From assembly GCA_001936135.1 (NCBI GenBank), contig CP012809.1, positions 2,839,501-2,903,500 of the forward strand: a stretch of 64,000 bases of DNA, read 5' to 3'. The notes below the pieces were generated by a model. The model had not been told where the DNA came from. It made no database searches and saw nothing but the letters and a program-made list of their open reading frames with translations. The DNA comes from Saccharomycopsis fibuligera x Saccharomycopsis cf. fibuligera. Its lineage: Eukaryota > Ascomycota > Saccharomycetes > Ascoideales > Saccharomycopsidaceae. Position 1 is the stretch's first letter. Every line of letters begins with the position of its first letter. This document shows positions 58,384-64,000 of this stretch, piece after piece. The position numbers and the translations under genes are program-made.

Positions 58384-59998
58384 TTTGTTGATATTCGTTT
58401 CTTGTTTTTTGGTTTTTGGTAGCTATGAAAAAGATATGATATGATGGAATATAATACAGAAGACGAAGTGTCCTTTTTGATGATTACGCTGTTTGCCGTG
58501 AATGGCAGATCCTAAGTGAGTCTTACTCCTGTAGAAATGGCGATTGATCAATTGATCGGTTAATCAATTTGTGCTCCGGCAGTCCGTACGTAGTGGCGAT
58601 TACCGAGATTCCCTGAGCAGGGCTGCTAACCTTGTGAGTGTACCCCAGCGGTGGGTGCCATCGGTTTACTAAATGGAGAAACTGCAGCCGCCTTCCACTC
58701 AGAGTTTTATGTTGATCAGTACTATAATAATAACCTTGGGTCAATTCCACTAATTTCTCGAAAACCAAGTTTCTTTTTTTATGTTGTTATTTCAACTAGT
58801 CTTCACAGTCTGGAAGAGATGTTTCACAGCTATTCAATTCACCATCACTATCGAAAGATAGGCTACTCGTCAAACACAGCCAGCTGAGATGCAGTGCTCT
58901 GAACAAAATGTGTCCTAAAGAAAAACAGAACACAATAGTTAGCGAAACCTTACTTATAATTTTTACAGCTACAACTAGCCTCCCATATAAAGTACGACTT
59001 ATGTCACCAGGTCTCATGTCGGGAGAATACATAATACTCTGTCTCGAAGCACTGCTCCGCATTTAAGTTTGACCGACTAACCCATGTTACGAGCACTGAA
59101 AAAAAATAACCAACAATTGACTGATTTGAACAAGGTAAATGACAAGGTATGCCATCCGAAGCCTCAATTTTATGGGTGTCTTTTGTTTCCTTCAGCTTGT
59201 TAATTTGGTATTGAATAAAAGAATGCTTTTGCCTTTGTACATGTATCGATGTCATTGGGCAAGTTTCGGCGATAGTTTCGCTGAGTATGGCTAACATTGT
59301 TTCATCAAGAAGTACCATCCTGCTGGGACTTAAGCTGTGCGGTCAATTGTAATGATAGCGCTAATAATGCACATATAGCACTAGTCAGCCTGTAAGGAAG
59401 CTGTTAAGCGCTGGAGAAAGCTAGAATTATTGTAAATGAGTTACTGCATACATAAAAAAAAAAAAAAAAAAAAAAAAGCGGCTTACCGTTTCAAAGTACG
59501 TCAAAATGGAGCAAGCTGAGGAAGAGAGGCGAGGGAAACAAAGTGCTAATGCTTGATGATTGCGCCAATTTAATCATCTTGGACACCGCTGATACTAGTA
59601 GCAAATAGAAATAAATAATGCCATAATTCTATTATGCGCTGCCGTTAATTGTTTTTGGCGCTTAGCTCTAAAGAAGTCTCACATTTGAAAAAGCACATAA
59701 TAAGCATTACTACGACTCATAAACAAAAGAAAACAAAAAACACAATTGGTCTATAGTACAATGGATTATTGTAGTAAAGAGAAGCGGACTAACTAGTGAG
59801 TAAAAAAAAAAAGAGAAAAGAAACTGAAGGAAATGGTGGAATGAGCATTAAAATAAGTTATCAAGTGACAAAATAAAAGTAGGAAGTAAACAAAGATGAC
59901 GGAAGGAAACAAACGAACAAAGTTGAGTTCTGTTCATTAATGTTGATATGACGGGAGAAGATAATAGGATAAGATAATCAAACAAACAACAAATTAAA
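58384..59998. other. Long spacer: PEX5 upstream region and CYB5 3' flank
   Basis: At 1.6 kb this is the longest spacer in the window. Frames up to 104 codons exist on both strands but none has family features, and no tRNA-like A/B boxes were found. A palindrome GATCAATTGATC lies at 58546-58557 and a 24-nt A run at 59454-59477. The part near 59930-59998 is A-rich 3' flank of CYB5. It may hold a non-coding RNA or nothing. Confidence 0.5.
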
Positions 59999-60376
59999 TT
60001 ATTTCTTTTGAGTCAAAAGGTAACCAGCAATAGCAACGAGCACAGCGACAATAGCCAAGATTAAAGGCAATTGAGACTCGCCACTAGAAGAAGCGCTAGC
60101 ATTAGCGCTCTTGACTTCTTGAGGAATGGACTCTGGATCTATGTCACCAATGTATAAGTCTTTCAACTGTTCTCTGGCATCATCAGAGTGGCCAATATCA
60201 TCAAAAGCTTGGGTAGCGTCGATACCACCGCAGTCAACGACAACTTCTTCACCACCTGGGTGTTCTGGCAAGAATTTGGTACAGTCGTAGACCTTGCCGT
60301 CGATGACCATCCACAAATCATCTTCGGTGTTGTGTTTCTGGACTTCTTCAAAAGAGAATATTTTAACTTCAGACAT
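59999..60376 (-). CDS. CYB5: Microsomal cytochrome b5
   Basis: A 125-residue tail-anchored ER haemoprotein that passes electrons to desaturases and hydroxylases in sterol, fatty-acid and sphingolipid synthesis. The b5 fold has the axial haem ligands His39 (LPEHPGGEEVV) and His63 (DIGHSDDA). A Ser/Ala-rich linker leads to one hydrophobic anchor, PLILAIVAVLVAIAGYLL, and a short basic luminal end, TQKK. The frame extends 72 codons further upstream, but MSEVKIFSFEEVQKHN is the family start and the upstream part looks like leader. It is divergent from the sphingolipid methyltransferase gene, 721 nt apart. Confidence 0.95.
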   Translation of the reverse strand: MSEVKIFSFEEVQKHNTEDDLWMVIDGKVYDCTKFLPEHPGGEEVVVDCGGIDATQAFDDIGHSDDAREQLKDLYIGDIDPESIPQEVKSANASASSSGESQLPLILAIVAVLVAIAGYLLTQKK

Positions 60377-61097
60377 TGTGGTATATGATGTGTGATGGGC
60401 TATGAGTGTATGGATGATGCAATGCAGTGATCTATGAACTAAGCAGCTAAAGCAGCGATGGTGAGTGCTAAAACAGAAAAGACGGCTGGTGGATGGATAT
60501 TTTATAATACTGCAGCGCTCCTTCCCCAACAAAAAAAAACCGCGATAAGCTCCAGTGAAAAAAAAAAATAGAAAATCATGAAAAACTAGCAAAAGTATGT
60601 ATCATGTGACGTGGCAGCTGGTGAACTCTCGCTTCTCGTATCGCAGTTGCGGCCAATCAGCGCGCGCCACTTTGTCATGCGAAGCCAGAAATCAGCAGTC
60701 GCGGCTACTTCCCGTTTGGGTGGTGGTGTGGCGTATGGACAGTGTGGTAAATCGCTGGAGCAGCATAGCAGCATAGAGAGAGATGTGTATAACTGAAGAA
60801 CTGGATGCTGTCGTTGTTGTTGTTTGATGAAAGTTATAAGTTGATAAAATCCAAAGCTGCTCTACAAAGCACCACTACAGTGGTATACATGTCGACTACA
60901 CAGGGTACACACACCCTCTTGTCACGCAGGTGTTAGTGGCCCCGATCGCTCCTATAGCTGAGCCCGAAAACTTCCAGTTTCCAGCCTCCAGTCCACGACA
61001 AACTGCACTCACAAGAACGAAAAAAAGAGTGAAAAGTACACGACACTGTGTCTTTCCACTCGCTGTTCAGTTCATATTCTTCATCACACGCGTCACC
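60377..61097. promoter_or_regulatory. Divergent promoter of CYB5 and MTS1
   Basis: A 721-nt spacer, notably less A/T-rich in its middle (60610-60780) than other spacers. It has ATGTGACGTGG near 60604-60614, which contains the TGACG half-site of bZIP factors. TATA-like TATTTTATAATA lies near 60498. No gene is supported. Confidence 0.5.
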
Positions 61098-62746
61098 ATG
61101 GACTTCGACTTCATTAAAACTCCTGAGGCTGCTCCTCAGCCGGCTCCTTCCAAGGAAACTGGTGTTCTTACTACTGCCGTACGTATTTCCCTCTCAATTG
61201 CAATCAGCATTTCTTGATCTTCAGTACATTTTCAGTTTGGATTAAAATTCCCCGACACGATATTTCTTTGCTCGCCCAAGCAAATGTCTCATTACCGCAT
61301 CTCTTTATATATACTAACTGCCACCAACTACAGTCCCCAGCTATCAAAAACGCACCATTGCCTGCTGATGGTCCCGGCGCAAAAAGTTTCAGTAATGTTC
61401 TCCTTTTGTCCATCATTGCCTTTGTTCCATACTATGTTTCTAGAAAACTTGGTGGTGGCTTCAAGACTTGGTTGTTTTTTGCCCTTGTCTTCGTCTTCCC
61501 AATCTTGATTGCTTACTGGACTTTTGTCTCTACTTTCGCTCCAAGAATTAACGAAAAAGTTAAGTTGCCAGGCAAACCAATCGAATACTACCTTACTTTC
61601 CATGACAAAGCTTTAGCTGCTAAATACCATGGTTCCAAGATCCCATGGGAAACTTTCCACGAATTGTACTTTGCCAACAAAGTTTCTTTCAACTTTGATG
61701 CTTTAGATGTTTTGGAATACAGACATGACTGGTCCAGTTTTCAATTCACTGCTGGTTTGTTTAAATTTTTCCTTTTTGGTATGATTCCTGAAGTTATTAT
61801 GCACAGTAGATCACAAGATGAAGAACAAGTCAGAGACCACTATGACAGAGGTGATGACTTTTACGCTTGGTTTTTGGGTCCAAGAATGATTTACACTTCT
61901 GGTGTTATTTCTGACATCACCAAGGAAGAATCTTTGGAAGAATTGCAAGACAACAAATTGAAGGTTGTTTGTGACAAGATTGATTTGCAAAAAGGTGAAA
62001 AGTTGTTGGACTTGGGTTGTGGCTGGGGTACTTTGGCCACTTATGCTTCTGCTGTCCGCGGCGCTCACGTTACCGGTATCACTTTGGGCAAAAACCAAAC
62101 CAAATACGGTAATGCCACTTTGGCTAAGTATGGTATCAAGCCAGATCAATCCAAGATTTTGTGTCACGATTACAGAGATACTCCAGTTCCAGAAGGCGGT
62201 TATGACAAAATTACTTGTTTGGAAATGGCCGAACACGTTGGTGTTAGAAAATTTGGTACTTTCTTGCAACAAGTGTTTGATATGTTGAATGATGATGGTA
62301 TTTTCTTTTTGCAATATGCTGGGTTGAGAAAATACTGGCAATTTGAAGATTTGATTTGGGGTCTTTTCATGAACAAGTACATTTTCCCTGGTGCTGATGC
62401 TTCTACTCCATTGGATTTTGTTGTTGGTAGATTGGAAGGTACTGGCTTTGAAGTTGTTTCCATTGACAATATTGGTGTACACTACTCTGCTACTTTGTGG
62501 AGATGGTACAGAAACTGGTTGGGCAACAAAGATAAAGTTATCAACAAGTATGGTATCAGATGGTTTAGAATCTGGGAATTCTTTTTGGCTTCTTCTACGA
62601 TTATTTCTAGACAAGGTTCTGCTACTTGTTACCAAATTGTCTTGAGAAAGAACATCAATTCTTACCACAGAATTAACTACGTTCCAAAACAAGTTGGTTT
62701 GCAAGGTGTTCTCCACGATGGTCAATCTAATGAATGGACCATTTAA
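61098..62746 (+). CDS. MTS1: Sphingolipid C9-methyltransferase, two exons
   Basis: Exon 1 is 61098-61178, the intron 61179-61333 and exon 2 61334-62746, giving 497 residues. The enzyme adds the C9 methyl group to the sphingoid base of fungal glucosylceramides, using S-adenosylmethionine; S. cerevisiae lacks it. Two membrane segments lie near residues 44-64 and 69-90 (NVLLLSIIAFVPYYV, TWLFFALVFVFPILIAYW). The C-terminal domain belongs to the cyclopropane-fatty-acid synthase family: HYDRGDDFYAWFLGPRMIYTSG in outline, SAM-binding LLDLGCGWGTLATYA near 251-265, ITCLEMAEHVG and RQGSATCYQIVLRKN near the end. Low use of rare codons suggests high expression. Splicing removes a stretch that would otherwise add unrelated residues before SPAIKNAPLP. 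Confidence 0.93.
61179..61333 (+). other. MTS1: MTS1 intron
   Basis: 155 nt. The 5' site is GTACGT, the branch site TACTAAC (61312-61318), and the 3' site CAG ending 61333; branch A to end 16 nt. The phase is 0 on both sides (LTTA joined to SPAI). Confidence 0.9.
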
Positions 62747-63710
62747 GAAAATTCTAAACACTATTATTTAAACCCCGTTTAAAATGATAAATACAGAATT
62801 ATATAGTTTATCTGATATATGCATATAAGTTAACAAATTGAAATTCAAAAGACAAAAAAAAAAGAAAAAAAAATAAAATAAAACAAATTTCAGTTGTATT
62901 GATTTGATTTGATTCGTTTTTTGTTTTTTTTTATTCTTTTTATTCTTTTACGTAAAAGAACCTGCAGATGTTAATTGACCTGATGTGATCTTGCTGAATA
63001 AGGAATAATTTAGCAGCGTGTATACGCTAGTTTGACTACTGTTTCAAATTAAACGTATGTAGTACAGTTTTTTCCAAGCTAGTTGCTTTCTGTTGAATAA
63101 TAATCTCAAAGGATTTTAGGAGAGCCAAGTACTGGCAAGATTGATAAATTTACAGGGTATAGTTTTAAAAAAATGGCATAGGCTAGCTCAGGGGCCAATA
63201 TTGAGTGGATTATCATTGGATAGTTCTATAAAAATACTAAATGGGCATAGAGAAATAGCAGCACATTTGGTTACATGTATAAAGCACTGAGGGTTACCGT
63301 ACAATTACATATCGTGTCAAATGTTAGTAACCAGCATATGCACAAATTATGCATAGTAAACTCGCTCTATTTTGCTAAAGCAACATTACCCTGCTTTACC
63401 ATGTAACAGAATGTATTATTCATCTGATTTTGGCAGCAGGCTGAAATAAACGAAAAATTCACAAAAGAAACAAGTGATGAGGTAGAAATCAAGAAGTGTA
63501 GTCTCTCTTTCAATATTTTTCCTTTATTAGCAGCAGCAACAACAACTACTACTACTACTACTATCACTATTATTACTATTACTACTAATATTCACATTTG
63601 CTTGTCTCAAATCAAAAAAATTTAGAAATCAAAAAAATCAAAAAAATCAAAAAAATCAAAAAAAAAACATAATCAAGTCTTAAGGAAGTACAAAGTAGAA
63701 ATTCAGCATC
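62747..63710. other. MTS1 3' flank and upstream region of the phosphoribomutase gene
   Basis: A small inverted repeat, TTTAAAC-CCC-GTTTAAA, lies at 62767-62783 shortly after the MTS1 stop. Downstream are a CTA/TTA-rich repeat (about 63540-63593) and a nonamer repeat (63629-63660) in the probable leader of the next gene. No gene is recognised. Confidence 0.55.
63629..63664. repeat. Nonanucleotide repeat (TCAAAAAAA) x 4
   Basis: TC recurs every 9 nt at 63629, 63638, 63647 and 63656, each followed by seven or more A. It ends about 45 nt before the next start codon. Confidence 0.88.
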
Positions 63711-64000
63711 ATGGCAAATGCAGATAACGATCGGTTGGCCCAATCTCTTGCAGACCAATGGTTGAAACTTGACCAATATCCAACCACCAAAAAACAGATC
63801 CGGGAATTGAAAGAACAAGGAAATACTGCAAAACTCATTGAACTTCTCGGCACTAGACTTACTTTTGGTACTGCTGGTTTGAGAGGCAAAATGGAGGCAG
63901 GATTCAATAGAATGAATTATGTCACAGTAACTCAAGCGTCTCAAGGGTTGGCCAAATACGTATCGGAGTGTAATGAAAAGCAATTAAATAAGGATGGTAA
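63711..64000 (+). CDS. PGM3: Phosphoribomutase/phosphoglucomutase (Pgm3/Prm15 type), 5' part
   Basis: The first 96 codons of a gene cut by the right edge. MANADNDRLAQSLADQWLKLDQYPTTK in outline, then LLGTRLTFGTAGLRGKMEAGFNRMNYVTVTQASQGLAKYV, matches the start of the PGM2-like alpha-D-phosphohexomutases, represented in yeast by Pgm3 (Prm15), which interconverts ribose-1- and ribose-5-phosphate. The catalytic phosphoserine loop lies beyond the edge. FGTAGLR followed by KMEAGFNRMN distinguishes it from the classical phosphoglucomutases Pgm1 and Pgm2. The ATG at 63711 is the first in frame after the A-rich leader. Confidence 0.85.
   Translation, partial: MANADNDRLAQSLADQWLKLDQYPTTKKQIRELKEQGNTAKLIELLGTRLTFGTAGLRGKMEAGFNRMNYVTVTQASQGLAKYVSECNEKQLNKDG

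Noticed and set aside
58546-58557. 12-nt palindrome GATCAATTGATC
   Set aside because: It is short, A/T-rich and without extension or a second copy; chance is likely.
60377-60592. 72-codon N-terminal extension of CYB5
   Set aside because: The sequence is Phe/His/Ser-rich leader; the family start is at the ATG at 60376.
1-64000. Transposons, LTR elements, CRISPR arrays, tRNA or rRNA genes
   Set aside because: No transposase, reverse transcriptase or integrase motif, long terminal repeats, spaced repeats, or RNA polymerase III box pairs were found by reading both strands.

Overview
The window reads as nuclear DNA of a budding yeast of the CTG (Ser1) clade, closest in style to Lodderomyces elongisporus and the Candida parapsilosis group. 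The grounds are gene content (xylitol dehydrogenases, and a sphingolipid C9-methyltransferase that S. cerevisiae lacks), few short introns with yeast-type signals, compact genes on both strands, very rare CTG codons in highly expressed genes, and Asn/Gln/Ser-rich microsatellite inserts in most proteins. The species is an inference. CTG probably means Ser, not Leu, so CTG positions in these proteins should be read with care.

Layout. 0-7 kb: 3' end of GCD2 (eIF2B delta), a tandem pair of XYL2-type polyol dehydrogenases, then APC11 (-) and MAD2 (+) diverging from one short spacer. 7-20 kb: five forward genes, KIC1 kinase, SLD3 replication factor, an ENT epsin and the PBS2 MAP kinase kinase (KIC1 has an intron). 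20-33 kb: a Lam/Ltc sterol-transfer protein (-), PRS1 (-), TFC7 (+, three introns), OAR1 (-), BUD22 (-). 33-45 kb: the very long TAO3 (-) and UTR1 NAD kinase (+), divergent. 46-58 kb: SEC1 (-), FUM1 (-), PRP21 (-), RPA34 (+), RRP36 (-), PEX5 (-). 60-64 kb: CYB5 (-) and the methyltransferase MTS1 (+), divergent, then the 5' part of a PGM3/PRM15-type phosphoribomutase running off the right edge.

Some neighbours are functionally related: APC11/MAD2 (ubiquitin ligase subunit and the checkpoint protein that restrains that ligase), CYB5/MTS1 (lipid modification), RPA34/RRP36 (ribosome synthesis, both with PAC-like upstream elements); KIC1 and TAO3 belong to the same RAM signalling network but lie 23 kb apart. 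The rest is ordinary, unlinked housekeeping content.

Seven introns were placed by eye in five genes (APC11, KIC1, the Lam gene, TFC7 x3, MTS1). All have an NNCTAAC branch site lying only 9-18 nt from the 3' AG. No tRNA, rRNA, transposon, retroelement, CRISPR array or viral sequence was recognised. Intergenic DNA is rich in long A/T runs and short tandem repeats. I found no clear candidate for a wholly new system; the best leads are the splice-site geometry, an overlapping upstream reading frame on the second XYL2 copy, repeated basic phosphosite-like motifs in SLD3, a 26-nt palindrome upstream of the Lam gene, and Q/N inserts inside conserved folds.
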